Below, piece by piece: positions 23,617 through 36,267 of a stretch of DNA of 64,000 nucleotides. The translations under genes were made by a program, and so were the position numbers. This DNA comes from Paralvinella palmiformis (Eukaryota > Annelida > Polychaeta > Terebellida > Alvinellidae), in assembly GCA_025642065.1 (NCBI GenBank), contig JAODUP010000557.1, positions 27,501 through 91,500 on the forward strand, read 5' to 3'. The notes below the pieces were generated by a model that was given only the letters and a program-made list of their open reading frames with translations, had not been told where the DNA came from and made no database searches. Numbering within the stretch: the first letter of the stretch is position 1; every line of letters begins with the position of its first letter.

Positions 23617-26600
23617 TACGTTGATGGCCCTGAAACTTGCTGTTACAAGGATTGCTCAGATTTAAGATATTTCATACCTTACAGGTCCTATACACATATT
23701 ATCAACTTAACAGTGTTTGGTTAATGTCGGAAAGTTACCACACAAACATTGAATTTAAAGCAAGACTAACAACATTATTCAACATTAAAAAATTGTTTTA
23801 ACAATCAGTTAACAGTGAACTTAACACACGTGTGACCTACATCACATCAGAGACAAATTTTAAGATAAGCGTGTCTAATTGTGATAGTGTAACTGATTAA
23901 AACCAACATCATCTACAGGTCATTCACATTAACACATTGAATTATAAATAACAATATTAATTAACAATTAAGACATTAACATTTTAATTATTAAATAATC
24001 TGTAATTAAGAGTGAGTTACAACTCAGAAGAAAGAGAACCTTCAGTTAAATGTATTGATATGACACATGTACAGGGTATATATATAACATAAAATAGAAC
24101 AAAATATGGCAGACCAGACAAGTTTTTATTTTAGTTATTATACCTTCTTAGCACATGGAAAATTACTGCAACTACTACTACTACTACTACTACTACTATG
24201 TTTATAAGTAGATTAATCTAGAACTATTTTATTATGATGCCCAGTTCCGGATTATCCTGAACATCTTGACCTTTGAACCAGGAACAACCTGTCGTCTATG
24301 TGCCTGCCATTCAACTATATAACTGAGCTATATCAAATAATAGTAAGTTTGAGGTTATCATAAACATACATATAACATATCCTAGTGTACTCTACATCAA
24401 TCAGTCAATACAATATAACAGACAATTTTTATTTAGTAATAATTATATAATGATTGACATTGTATTTTTTTAAATCTTTCTAAAACTGACTCTAGCAAAG
24501 CGCATCGTTATGGTGGTATGTCGTCAAAGATAGTGCCATCATACGACACGCATGACTAATAAAATTATTCAACCATCCAGATGTTTTAATGATTTTAAAT
24601 TAGTTGAATTTATTTTCAATTTTTAATAAAAAGAACAAACATGACAAAAATAATTACGATGCTGTCGGTGTCCTTCCATGTTTAGTGAGTTCTTTAGGAT
24701 TGTTCTTATAATTCAGATGACTCACTTGAAAGATAAACCCGATATTGTCATATCGTTATTATCACGATTCAGATATATGTATGTGACCCTTGTGGGTCAT
24801 TAATCAGCCGAAATGTATCACTGAGATTAACTGAAAAATGTCTAAGCTAGTAACATTGATGCTGGTCAAGTGAAGGGAAGCGATTCGAAGTTTATTTTCA
24901 ATTTACAACAAATATTTGTACAATAATAATATTATTATATAAAATATATGAAAGGCTTTCATAAGGTCAGCAAAAAAAGGAAATTGAAAGACCAATGCAG
25001 CCTGTCAAATACTTAATTTTGATCGTTTGTTGCATGGTAGCCGAGCTGAATAAAAATCGTTTTTAATTGAAATACATATATGCTAATTAAAATGAGCCTA
25101 TAACAATATCTGGAAGGATTATTAATTATCAATTAAGTAATAACAATTGAAGTTTTACTAATATAAAATCTATTAATTCTATTTTTATTAAGCAGGTAAC
25201 AGACATTATTAAATTGTAATATTCATTAAATAAATGTCACATTACAGACAATTTAGACAACAAATCAATTGAACTAGAGCCGTTATCGTAATACAGCGAC
25301 GAATTTTATCGTATTTAGGCTATCAGCTTATCAGGAAACCCACGACGTAATCTTAAAGTACTCTATAAATATAAAAATAGAATATTAACATTACACATAC
25401 ATGTATACTGTCTCACCTTCTGGACACAAGTTAGTGTCCGTTATAGGAAATAGCACACACACACACACATTATCCAATCAATCGCCTTACACAGGGGCCG
25501 TGTATTACCTGATACGTTATGTACCAAAGAGAGTTTGATTCAAGGTCCGCGTACCTTGTAACAAGGTTATTGATCGTGTATCCATTAGATATAACTCACG
25601 ATGTGTAACTTGACACAGTTTAGTTAAAATTATTCATAGCGTATTAACACACACACAACATATTTAAGGAAGCACATGTATGGAAATATAAATCTTTACG
25701 CAAACATTTATAGCAAAGACCAAAGTCTCAGTCTCTCTCTCTCTGTGCTTACATTAAACCAAACCGATAGTGAAGTGTTTAACCACAACACCGTGACAGA
25801 GATCTGTGTGGTGTTATTGTGTCAAGTAGGTCACCATGTTTGTTCTTCTTGTCAATTAAGGCCAGACTCACTAAGACGAGCTAATGTAGACGTTATCGAA
25901 CTGGATGACTCCCTATAGCAGCCGTTAAGGGAAACCCAAACATGATAATCGAGTAAATTGTGTCACAATGAAGGCAACGAACGACAGAGGATGCTGTCCT
26001 AAATACTGGTCGCTGGAGGACGTGAACTTCTCTATTAGCTAAAAGTTACATAAACATGTAAACAGAAATGAGAAGTTTGGTTAAGGAACGGCCACAACAT
26101 CTATAGTAAGTATATAGCCAGATCGTGATAACTGAACGGGTTTAGTGCTATACTATAGACAGTATTAAAGTGACTGATACTCTTTCTGCCTGTTTGTCTG
26201 TCGCTCTCTCTCTCTCCTCTCTCTCTGTGTGTGTGTGTGTGTGTGTCACACATACGTACACACGCGCGCGTGAATAAATGTGTATTTAATAGACTTATCG
26301 ACCACAAATAGAAACAGGCAAACAAACAAATTGAACAACACACACACACACACAACACATACCGACCAATGTTCACCATTTAGAGTTGTATTGCACACAT
26401 TTTTTTAATTATAATATGTATCAGAGATAATCAATCAGTATATTACGTTCTTAATCACAACCACTCGATGTCTTAGTTAAGGTATATGCGAGCCAGGCAG
26501 CTGGATGTAACCAGTTTGTGTAACGTTTACATATAATGTGTCCAAGGTTTATGTGGTAATGACGTATTACAACAACCTGATGTCGCTATGGTTATCACTG

Positions 26601-26800
26601 TACGTATTTCCTTAATTAAATATGATTTATACAGTTTATCTTAATTTAACATATCTTTACTGTCTCAGACTATTTATTGACTAGGTACCTGTCATTATCA
26701 TCATCATCATCATCGTTCCAGTCATCACGATAACTTGTATTCACCGTAAATTATTCAACTAACTGATTAAAATATATTGATGATGTAAAATTGTATGAAT
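22931..26800. other. Repeat-rich intergenic region without a recognised gene
   Basis: The region holds (TA)n at 23329 and 23585, (ACT)n near 24170-24197, (CA)n near 25454 and 26338, and (CT)n/(TG)n near 26205-26246. No exon with splice signals and family resemblance was found on either strand. Longer open frames here are biased by the simple repeats. Confidence 0.4.
24255..24340 (-). mobile_element. tRNA-like sequence (SINE head or tRNA relic)
   Basis: The minus strand carries TAGCTCAGTTATATAGTTGA (A-box-like) and TTCCTGGTTCAAAGGTCAAG (B-box-like GGTTCAAAG) about 40 bases apart, as in a tRNA. No complete acceptor-stem pairing could be made by eye, so a functional tRNA is not claimed. Confidence 0.4.
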
Positions 26801-26811
26801 GTGTCACACAA

Positions 26812-27085
26812 CCTATAAAACACAAACGGTGTACACAACCTATAAAGCACAAATAGTGTACACAACCTATAAAATACAAACGGTGTACAGAACCTATAAA
26901 GCACAAATAGTGTACACAACCTATAAAATACAAACAGTTCGCACAACCTATAAAACACAAACGGTATATACAACACATAAAAAAAACACAACCTATAAAA
27001 CACAAACAGTTCACACAACCTATAAAACACAAACGGTGTACATAACATATAAAACACAAATGGTGTACACAACCCATAAAATACG
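26812..27085. repeat. 27-bp tandem repeat array
   Basis: About ten units of a 27-bp repeat built on ACACAACCTATAAAACACAA plus ACGGTGT, with substitutions and one partial deletion near 26970-26990. The unit length is divisible by three, so all frames stay open for about 100 codons on both strands. That explains the long spurious frames; no protein is called. Confidence 0.92.
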
Positions 27086-27169
27086 AAATAATTTACAGAT
27101 CTTAGGTATCTATTCTCTTAGATGGTTCTAATCTAGATAACAACACATCGACATATGTCATACAGTAAC

Positions 27170-27365
27170 ATCATAGAAGGTTTACTGGATAGAGTTGTGG
27201 TAAAACTGGAGCTTCTTTATGGATAATAGATTTCGGGCTAGAGTTCAGATCCCGGCTTAGCTATATGTCTCAGGGGTGTTTCATCAATCATGTCACCTTA
27301 TTACTGCCTAACACTACTTGACCCATTTACTCTACCGTGTCCAGAAATATGGCCGCAAGACCACA
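27170..27365 (+). mobile_element. tRNA-derived SINE (family S1, copy 1)
   Basis: A diverged A-box region (TGGATAGAGTTGTGG) is followed by GAGTTCAGATCCCGGC, a B-box-like word. A body follows with GTGTTTCATC, CTTATTACTGCC, CCATTTACTCTACCGTGT and ATGGCCGCAAGACC. The same body order occurs at 62400-62565. It sits upstream of the nuclear receptor gene. Confidence 0.65.
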
Positions 27366-27628
27366 TTTCTCTAGTAACAATACTCACTACCTGTAGGTAA
27401 AAGACACCTGCTTGGATCCGGCACGTCCCGTACAATTGTCGCTTCAAACGAGGCGACATTTACCAGGACTGTACGTATTGATTCCCCTATTTCTTCTATT
27501 ATGTTACCTCTCAGTAAACATAATATCCTACATCCAGGTAAAATGGCCTTCACGGAGCTTCTCTACGGCAAGTTAACGGGCATCTTATAGACAGGAGGAA
27601 GCTGCACCTGTTTCGATGTACGAAGCTC

Positions 27629-30587
27629 ATGGGAAACGACCACACCTACAGACAAAGCTCGGCGTACGACAGGGTAGCTATGGATGACCCACATCCCATA
27701 GACAGAAGGCTCGAAGACGTCCTGATGACGCCATGTCAGAACTCTTCTACGGACTCGAGAAGCGAATCCGGATATAACAGCGCGGCGAGTAGCGGAAGTC
27801 TCTCTGACCAGGTCGGCCACGTGGTCGACGTTACCGTGGCAGCATTGGAATTGATAAATGGCTCGCCGAGTGGGGGCGCTCCCGACGAATCCGAGGCGCC
27901 GATGTTTTACTATTCGACGCATGCCTACGATGGCGAGAACGCGAAGCCGCCGGTAGCGTGCTTCCTCACCGGAAGCCGCGGTTGCGATGACGCTGGCACC
28001 AGCCCGGTCCGTCTGACGTCATTAGTATCGCGGTTAAGTAGCGAGCTGGCATCCGACCCGACCCAGTCTGGAGACGGGAATAGGCGACGCGTTGGCCTCG
28101 AAAGGCGGCCTAAAGTCGGGCAACATGTAAACGACGACAACGATCAGGATAATGACACCGGGCTGGTTGATGTGGCAGACAAGGGACATCATGACGAACA
28201 TAGCTCGGCCATAAAACGGTCAATAAACACGATCGAGACAAATGGAAAGCGTTCGTCTCGTGTTGGGATTAGGACGGTTAATGACAAGCGGAATAGAGCT
28301 GGTCGTAAGGAAGGAGAAATGGCCAAATATGACACGGATAGTAACATGAAGCGTGGCCAGAACGTCTCCAAGGAGAACATTACCCGTCCACCTCCTCACG
28401 TACTGCCACCGTGTAAGGTTTGTGGTATACAGGCAACAGGCTTTCATTACGGAGTTAACACTTGTGAGGCTTGTAAGGTAGGCTAGTATAACGCAGCTAT
28501 CGACCTTAGTATCAGCATTTTAAATGACATATCTCTCTCTCTCTCTCTCTATGTGTGTGTGTGTGTGTGTGACACCAATGGTATATATGCATATGTTTTA
28601 ACACTCACTTTCAAGACAGTATCAACTTCTTCAGGGGTTCTTCAGAAGGAGCATAATCAGAAAAGACCCGTATATATGTGCCAACAATCCGGCTAAATGC
28701 CTCATAAGTCCCGGAAAGCGAAAAACGTGTCCTCTTTGTAGATATAAGAAGTGTATAGAAGCCGGAATGTCTGTTGACGGTATATATGACTATTTTACCG
28801 TTTAAACCTAAACTTGTTTAAAGTCTTAATAGAATGTTCCGTATGAAACTTTCAAATGTTAATCTTTAAACGTTCATCTGATTGATACTAGCAATATCAT
28901 ATGGCATGTGTTAGTGTATAGTATAAAGCTTCTGCGCTGTTCTAAAATTATTCACCCACTCTTTAAAAGTTTAGTAAGTGAGCACCATTGAATTACAGCT
29001 TCTGAAAATGATCTATTTCTACTTCTTTACCTTTGTCGTGTTCCCAATAGGGATTAAGATAGGTCGCTATACCTACGCCAAGCGGACTCAGGACATACTG
29101 GAACTGAAACAAGTTAGTTCTATCGCAGAGGAGGACCACGGATCAGATCAAGACGAACTGGAAACTGGATCAGAAACGACAGCTGATTCGGAAGATGAAC
29201 AAAATCGACCCACAGTCCAATTTATTGAGACCGTGCTCAAGGCAAATGATTTAAAGGATCCGGAGTCGCCACATATCATGGCACTGATTGAACGAATTCA
29301 GAAACAAGTGAAGGTTAACCATCATTCATTTGGTCGAAGTATGCTATAATATCGAAACACTGTGGGGGGGGGTGGGTGGATGGTTGGGTGTATGTCTTAC
29401 ATGTATGTAAGATATGTATCATAATCATAATCTGTAATTGTAAGGTAATTTTTCTAATCTTCTCTATTGGCTTTCTAATGTCATTGTCTGGTAAGGTTAA
29501 AGCTGGTAACTAGTGAGTCCTCATCTAGCTAGACATTGGGAATATCTATTTCAGGATCAGCATGCTAGAGGACAGTTGCCAACCAGGGTGCCAATGGATC
29601 AGTTCTTTAGCGTCCTCAGTTCAACGGGAGTGCAGCTGGATAACAGAATACAAGTTCTTCAACAATGGGTTATCCTTCTGAATGACGGTCTGAAATATCT
29701 GGTCAACTTCGCCAAAATGATCCCCGGTTTTCGTGACTTAAAGCTATCCGACCAGATGGCTTTGATAAAACGTCAGTGTCCCAGAAAACTGTAAAGAAAA
29801 TGGGCAATACTCATTTCGGGAAATATTTATCAAATTATAACGCTGACAATTTATATCAGGCTGATATTTGTCATAATAGCCTTCTTTGATTAACTTCCAA
29901 AGCATTGTAGCATTTAGATAATTTTACTCGGCTACTTGTAATAAGTGATGTTGATATAACTACTTGTAGATTCAATCTGCGAGGTGTGGATCATCGGCCG
30001 TTACATGGCTTTCCACAAAGATCTCGACTACTTCATAACAGTCAATGGTATGGCTATCGATGTCATCAAAACTTTGGGAGAAGATTTTGGGTCATCTATT
30101 ATGAGGGTCACGCGAAGGTTAAGAAGCTTGTCTCTGACTAAGGAAGAAATCATTATTGTGAAGGCTTTGGTGATTTTCTTCACGGGTAAAATATAAATAA
30201 GTGTTAATTCGGTGTTGAATAGGAGTGAATGTTTGATTATCATCCCATGACTTCTTGGGATTTACTGAACACCCACACACACAGAGCTAAATATAAGTTC
30301 ATCATTCTTCAATTACTGTTTCAGATCGATGTGATCTCCATGATCGTGAAAAGGTCACAGACATCCGGTACCAACTAATTGATGCTTTATTATATTTACT
30401 AAATCAAAGAGATGCTAACATGGCTCTGAGCATTGGCAGGCTGTCCGCAGTTTTAACTGAACTCCGACAAACCACCGAAATGTATCAGGAATACACAAAG
30501 AAACTGTTAATCGTCTCAAACAAGACCGGTGTCATGAATTTTCCACCATTGCTTCTGGAAGTGATGTCCTTTCCAGATATTACATAA
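27629..30587 (+). CDS. Nuclear receptor with atypical DNA-binding domain (NR1-like)
   Basis: A ligand-regulated or orphan nuclear transcription factor. Exons: 27629-28477, 28635-28779, 29051-29313, 29555-29771, 29970-30185 and 30325-30587. They are GT-AG with consistent phase, 1953 nt, 650 aa. Residues 1-255 are a long hydrophilic A/B region. The DNA-binding domain starts at CKVC (262-265), runs through TGFHYGVNTCEACK and GFFRRSIIRK, and ends with CPLCRYKKCIEAGM. The intron after the P-box splits the domain. The ligand-binding domain spans about 430-650 and carries the signature FAKMIPGFRDLKLSDQMALI (471-490). It closes with the AF-2 helix PPLLLEVMSF. Oddities: CGI instead of the usual CGD after the first Cys pair, P-box CEACKG rather than CEGCKG, and six residues instead of five between the first two Cys of finger two. 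IKIGRY and FHYGV suggest subfamily NR1, perhaps an invertebrate-only group. Orthology to E75, PPAR or Rev-erb is not supported. Confidence 0.95.
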
Positions 30588-30781
30588 ATGGAAGTTGTCA
30601 GCAATTACAGAACCGTTTCATACCACCAAATTCACGTTCACTTCAGGCAGCCTATACATGACACAAGTTGTGACATTAGTGACTTCTTTGCCTTGTTAAT
30701 TCAGGTAGAGAGAGACAGGTAACATATTTGCCTTAACAGACAGGTTTGTGTAAAATGGTTAGTTGGGAACGAATAGTCCCA

Positions 30782-30787
30782 AATAAA
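30782..30787 (+). other. Candidate polyadenylation signal for the nuclear receptor gene
   Basis: AATAAA lies 195 bases after the stop codon. It is the first canonical hexamer downstream, but there is no transcript evidence. Confidence 0.35.
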
Positions 30788-30789
30788 AT

Positions 30790-32170
30790 GTAACTACAAT
30801 GCAATGTTTTTATGGCAGAAATCTGACGATATCACTTAATTAAGTAGATCACATAATCGCGTGTGCATTGTATTATACAATATATAAATATCTTTTATTT
30901 ATGTAGCAGATACAGTAGTCTGTACTGTTTCATTACTGTTGCAAGATAAACAAGCTGGCACTTGAAAATCACCACAAAGCCATATCATAACTTAGTTATG
31001 GAACAGGATCACATATATTCATAGTGCGTTCACAGTATGGAGAAGCAGGGTACAAGTATAATTTCATGCACACACACACGTACACACATTAGATAACTAA
31101 ACTACTACTAGATTTAGTTCTCTCAAATTCTTACTGTTTACATTCTCATCTTGCTATTAAAGCTTCATTACAAATAATGTTAGGAGTGCCAGTATTAACA
31201 CAAACCTCTTGATGTAAATATATTTTTATATTAGATAAAGATATATAACATTTTAAAAAAATTGGAAATAATAATGTGTTATGGGTTTATTTAATTGTTA
31301 TCACAATAATAATAGTTTAGCACAATTTATCATTATCTGTCTCTGCAGTTGTATCAGCAGAAAGATTATATGACAGCTGTAACAAATTATGTTGTATGTG
31401 ATTTACTTCTTATATTGATAAGATTTCAATTTCCTTGGTTGTTTCCAGACTAAATGTACCTTTGACTCAAAGGTCTATCTCTACTAATTTTTGCCATGTG
31501 CAACATGATCTAATCCGTAATTATGTTGATATTAAAATATAATTGAGTTGTGTGACATAAGATGAACGAATTAAGAATAAAAAATTAAATCTATGTTGTA
31601 ACTGATAATGAATCATGTGAATTCTTTTTTGGGGGGAAATAGAACAAACATCTAGATACAGTTTGATACATAAACGTGTACTGATGCATTGATACATAAT
31701 TCATGCTTTTCTATTTTTATTTGACAATTAATTGAAGCTGGGTAATGAGAAGTAAGATAAATTAAGTTATCAATCACAATGAAAATGATCATAAAACTGA
31801 TAATATTGAGACTCGGATATAATATATGTGGTATCCACATGAAAATATTATGTGACAGCAACAAATTGCTATAATATGGGTTCGCAGAGCATGTAATGCA
31901 TATTAAATGTATGCTTTTGTCTCTAATGAGGTATTTATTGCCCTCAGTTGTGTCTGTTCTAAAAAAATTATTTTCATCTTTATCTAAAACACACTTTTGA
32001 CAATAGTTTATGTACATTATGTTTTCGGTCAAACATGTACAAACAAAACAAAGTTTAGCACTGGATTAACATAAAAAATAAATGGATAAACAATGAGAAA
32101 ATTTGTTTTGGGAAAGAGGCATTAATTTAGATGACAACATTAATAAACCATAATATCAAATAGGAGTATA
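30790..32170. other. Intergenic DNA, no gene recognised
   Basis: AT-rich spacer between the receptor and a LINE fragment. One longer minus-strand frame (32032-31652) has no recognisable domain and biased AT-rich composition, so it is not called. Confidence 0.35.
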
Positions 32171-32179
32171 ACAATAATA

Positions 32180-32700
32180 TTATTTTTCAATTCGTTTATT
32201 TCAACATTCATAATAGATTATTTTAATGAAAGCAAACACATATAGAATGTTGAAAAGGAGGATCCCCCCTTAATAATAACATTAAAAAGATTCATGACTA
32301 ATTTAAAAATAAAAAGATGTGGAATAGTCTATATATACATAATTATTGTAGCAATAACATATTAGTTTGTATATTGTATCATTTATGTTGTATCTGAACA
32401 GTAAATAAAATAACAAACATGTCCCTCAGGATAAGTATCAGTCATAATCTTAATTATGTGCTTAAAAATACTAATATTTTTCAAGACATTTTTACAAATA
32501 GCATTAATACGATTAGACCATGACAATTTTTCATCTACCAGTACTCCTAGGAATTTAGTAACTTGTACTCTACTAACTTCTAATACATGAATCTTGAGTT
32601 TACAATAATTCTGATAAGGCTTGTTATGGAAACACATGCAATTTGTTTTATTGGTATTCAGAGATAATTTGTCTACTTTAAACCATTGATTCATTTGCTT
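32180..32700 (-). mobile_element. LINE 3' end (family X, copy 2) with internal deletion
   Basis: The minus strand encodes LSLNTNKTNCMCF, QVTKFLGVLVDEKLSWSNRI and NAICKNVLKNIS. It then jumps directly to IFKHIIKIM, the very C-terminus of the same protein family. The 3' untranslated end at 32280-32180 contains GGGGGGATCC, TTTTCAACATTCTATATGTG and TGAATGTTGAAATAAACGAA. That end is matched almost base for base by 63165-63280 on the plus strand. Codons between KNIS and IFKHI are deleted. Confidence 0.85.
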
Positions 32701-33181
32701 TAATTCATCGTTGATTGTTGTTAATAATAATAAGAAGTACAGAGAGACTGAGGATGACATGGAAACTGATGATAGAGAAGGGTATGAGAGAGTGTGGGCT
32801 GAATAAGGTAGATTCACAAGATTTTGTAAAATGGAGAACATTGGTCTGGGAACACCATGACCAACCCACTGGTCAGATGGGATAATGGATGTAAAACGAA
32901 TTATGTTGATGCAGTATAATACTCCTGATGTAAGAATCTGCAACTGACTTGTGGAAGTATTCACATATTCTATTTATACATTTGCCAAAGATGTTTTGCT
33001 TTGTCAAAACAAATCCAATAAACCATGGTCTGTATCTGGCCATGTACACAAATAATTGTCTTAGAGAATTTAAAAATGTTATTTTGGGCTTGACATTGAT
33101 TGTCAAAAATCTATTAATTATTACTTTGTTTATATATCTGAAGAATTTATGTGTAGATGAGCTAAATATAATTGTCTATGT

Positions 33182-33221
<40 letters not shown>

Positions 33222-33280
33222 AACTTGCAGTTAAGAGCTTACTTAAGCCAACAAAAGATAAGCAATGAAACAAATAATTT

Positions 33281-33307
33281 AATATACGGCGTAATACGCC
33301 GTATATT
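33281..33307. repeat. 27-bp near-perfect palindrome
   Basis: AATATACGGCGTA and TACGCCGTATATT flank a single central A. The GC-bearing palindrome stands out in AT-rich DNA between the LINE fragment and the Kelch gene. It could be the fused ends of a deleted TIR element or a dyad binding site. Confidence 0.8.
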
Positions 33308-34320
33308 ATAATACGGATGTCTTTCTGAGCTGAGCATAGAAATGATTAAAAACAGACCCTGACACTCTGTTGTTTTCTAAAACCTTCATACTAAAATCAA
33401 ATGCATGATTTTCCTGTTGCTAATAATTCATTGTAACAACATTTTTTTAAACATCACCGACTCCAATACACGAGAACAATACTTTGTGAAGCTTATAGAA
33501 AAGAGATATAGGATGTACTTCATCCAATCCCATCGTTTTGAAAGAGAGTATGCCATCCAAATACCCACTCATGTACTTTTCTATCACAAATACTAGACCC
33601 TTCTATGCTTTCACCATTATCTAAAGACGAGAATCTATTACAGTCTATTGCAGTCTCTGTGCCAAACAAGTGACAGCCTGAGGATACTCCCCGAACTACA
33701 AGCAAGTCTGTTTCACCAACGAAGGTTCATTCTTATATTGTGGTGCCACCTGACGACTAGAGTTGAAATATTGCTGAAGGTGAAGGTTGATTCATTTTTG
33801 CATTCATTACAGCAAAAACGTAAACATAAGTGAACCGGCCTGTTGTGTTTTGACATTCTAATTCGTTGCTGTAGTAGTGCAGATAAAAATGGATGGAAAG
33901 TTAAAAAAGCTAACATTTATAGAAGACACATCCACGTTAAATTATCCGCGATAATGATTTGATAATGGTATATTGTAACGTGATGAATTGTAAGATTTTC
34001 GCTTACAATCTGGATTACCATAGTCACTGTGACAGTAGACTAGATCTAGTAGTGTGTTGTGCATTACATTAGATAGAAGCCTACTCACGTTAGCTTATAG
34101 TAGATTGAGAAACATTTGTTCGACCTCTGTCACCACGAAATTATGGTTATGGAGTACAGAAAAAAATCGATCCGTAACAGTAAACAACAACACGGGATCT
34201 ACAGTTTTACGTTAAACATGTCATGACCATACCACACCGTTATCGTGTATTGTTAGCCTATTTATTAGAAAAAAATAATCGTTTGTTTTTCTATCTACGA
34301 GTCTAATTCTATCAGCTACC
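33308..34320. other. Spacer with the likely Kelch gene promoter
   Basis: No gene is recognised. The last 250 bases before 34321 should hold the transcription start of the Kelch gene, but no core promoter motif can be assigned with confidence. Confidence 0.35.
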
Positions 34321-36084
34321 ATGGAAGTGGTTAGGAAATTCGTTTATTTATTATGTCTTATCGGATGTGCAATGGGCACTTGTTTTGCTAGATTAGCAAA
34401 GAGGACGCCAGTAACTGACATCCCATTGGGTACAAACAATGCAGGTATGATATTGCTTACATAGTTTTAGAAATGTTTTTATATTATTATAACTTTTATA
34501 GAAACTGTAAATATGAGCAGACCTATTGTTAATAAACGAAAGTTATGGAGATTAAGCAATTTATCATATCATATAACATGATTTTATTTATTTCACAAAT
34601 CAGGCAGCTATAAATATGTTATATATTATGTGTTCTTTCACTCAGAATGGATATATATCATGGGAGGAAGTAAAGCTGGATCTCCAAAAGAAGATTTACC
34701 AACACCTGGGCCTCGATCTCGTGCAGCTGGTTGGGGAGATAGAAATGGCAACTTTTGGATGTTTGGTGGCTTAGGCTTTGATTCTAGTAATATGACAACT
34801 GCTCATATAACAAATGATCTTTGGATGTTCAACCTAACATCACTGAAATGGGATGCCTTTGGAGAGTCAGATGGGGGTCCTGGAACTGTTCAAAATAAGC
34901 CTGCTGCAAGACGTGGTGCAGTGGCATGTGGTGTGCATGACATCATCATTGCATTATATGGTGGTGAAGGTCTTGATGGAAGAATGCTTGATGACACCTG
35001 GATCTATGATATTGGAAAGAAATCCTGGTTGCCACTTTACTCTACAGGTAGCAGCATACAACATCACCCTCCAGGACGTGTGAGTCCAGTTGTTTGGTGC
35101 CTTCATGACAGTATTGTCATATATGGGGGTGAATATAATGAAAAGCTCCTGGATGATATGTGGCAGTTCTCTTTAACAGACCTCACCTGGACAAAATTGC
35201 TTAACTCTTCTTCATCACTTATGAATCCAGGAGGACGAATTGGTGCAACAACCTGGATCATAGAAAATAAACTCTGGATGTTTGGTGGAGCAACCACTCC
35301 TAAAACCAATGATTTCCAGTTAAGTTCAGATTTATGGGAGTTTTCTCTGGATACCAGGCAATGGCATGTCCTATCCAAAGGTGATATGAAAGCTGATCAA
35401 GTTAATTATGATCAGTTTCTGAAGGATGTACCTGAACCAAGAAAATTCTCTCAAGGATGGCATAGCAGCAAGAGTTCTTCACTTTTTATATATGGAGGAG
35501 AAGGTCATACAAAACTTTCAGCATTTTCTGAGGAGTCCCAGTTGTATGATAACTTGTGGCAGTATGATATCCAGCAAGCAAAATGGGATAAAATACCATT
35601 CTTCTCTGGAGAAACGACAACTAAACACAGCACATCTGGTGTACCCAGCAGAAGTCGAGGTAACAGTTGGGTGGGCCAACAGGGCGAGTTCTACACATTT
35701 GGTGGGCTGGCTTATGATTCCAAAGGAAACGTGATACAGATGAATGATGTCTGGATTTTAGTTCCACCAAACACCCCAGTTCCAAGTCACTTTATCAATG
35801 TATCATACAGGACGATTCATTATTCACAAAACACAGGGAAGAATGAACAGAAGCCTGGATTTATTTTTCTAATGGTTCTTTTGACATTTGGTGGAGGGGT
35901 GATGGTTGTTGGTGCTGTTTTCTTTCTGAAGAAGATGTCTGACTATCCAAGACATCATCCAAGTAACAGGTTTAAAGTGAGATATACAAAGCTTGATAAA
36001 AATGCAGATCTAGAAGATGAAGCTGAGCAATTTCTGTTGCAGGACCCTGATGAAGTAAGAGCATCATTCACCATTGTTGAGTGA
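34321..36084 (+). CDS. Type I membrane protein with Kelch beta-propeller
   Basis: Exons 34321-34444 and 34646-36084 join in phase (GCA G|AA TGG) to give 520 aa. The start supplies a signal peptide (MEVVRKFVYLLCLIGCAMGT) that would be lost if the second exon were read alone. Residues about 45-430 contain about six Kelch blades, each with a GG pair and a later Trp: IYIMGG, FWMFGGLGFDSSN with NDLWMFN, IIALYGGEGLDG with DDTWIYD, IVIYGGEYNEK with DDMWQFS, LWMFGGATTPK with SDLWEFS, LFIYGGEGH with DNLWQYD, and FYTFGGLAYD with NDVWIL. One transmembrane helix lies near 446-469 (FIFLMVLLTFGGGVMVV, then GAVFFL). A 51-residue acidic cytoplasmic tail ends in ASFTIVE. There is no BTB or BACK domain, so it is not a Cullin-3 adaptor. 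A surface or endomembrane adhesion role is inference; I do not recognise a named ortholog. Confidence 0.93.
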
Positions 36085-36267
36085 TATATTTCTGCTCAAA
36101 GAAAGGGAGCAAACTAAAAGAGAAACTCATTTTATGAAATCTAGTCATTTTAAAAACAGAACATTCTCAAAGGGATTATTTATTTATTGTTAAGCTATAA
36201 AATGAATATCAGTTATTATTTGTTTGATTTGCAATATATCATATTGCCAATTTCCATTTCATGTTTA

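Noticed and set aside
24255..24340. Functional tRNA gene on the minus strand
   Set aside because: A- and B-box-like words are present but complete acceptor and anticodon stems could not be built by eye; a SINE head or relic is more likely. A tRNAscan-SE run would decide.
26812..27085. CRISPR-like regular array
   Set aside because: The repeats are contiguous 27-bp units without unique spacers, and the genome is clearly eukaryotic.
26751..27131. Three open frames of about 100 codons rich in Cys, Phe, Tyr and Thr
   Set aside because: They arise from a 27-bp tandem array on both strands; there is no start context, splice signal or domain.
27563..28447. Long minus-strand frames opposite the receptor exon 1
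   Set aside because: They are antisense shadows of a GC-rich coding exon and carry no recognisable domain.
31652..32032. 126-codon minus-strand frame
   Set aside because: AT-driven composition, no domain, and no splice partners; it lies in repeat-rich spacer.
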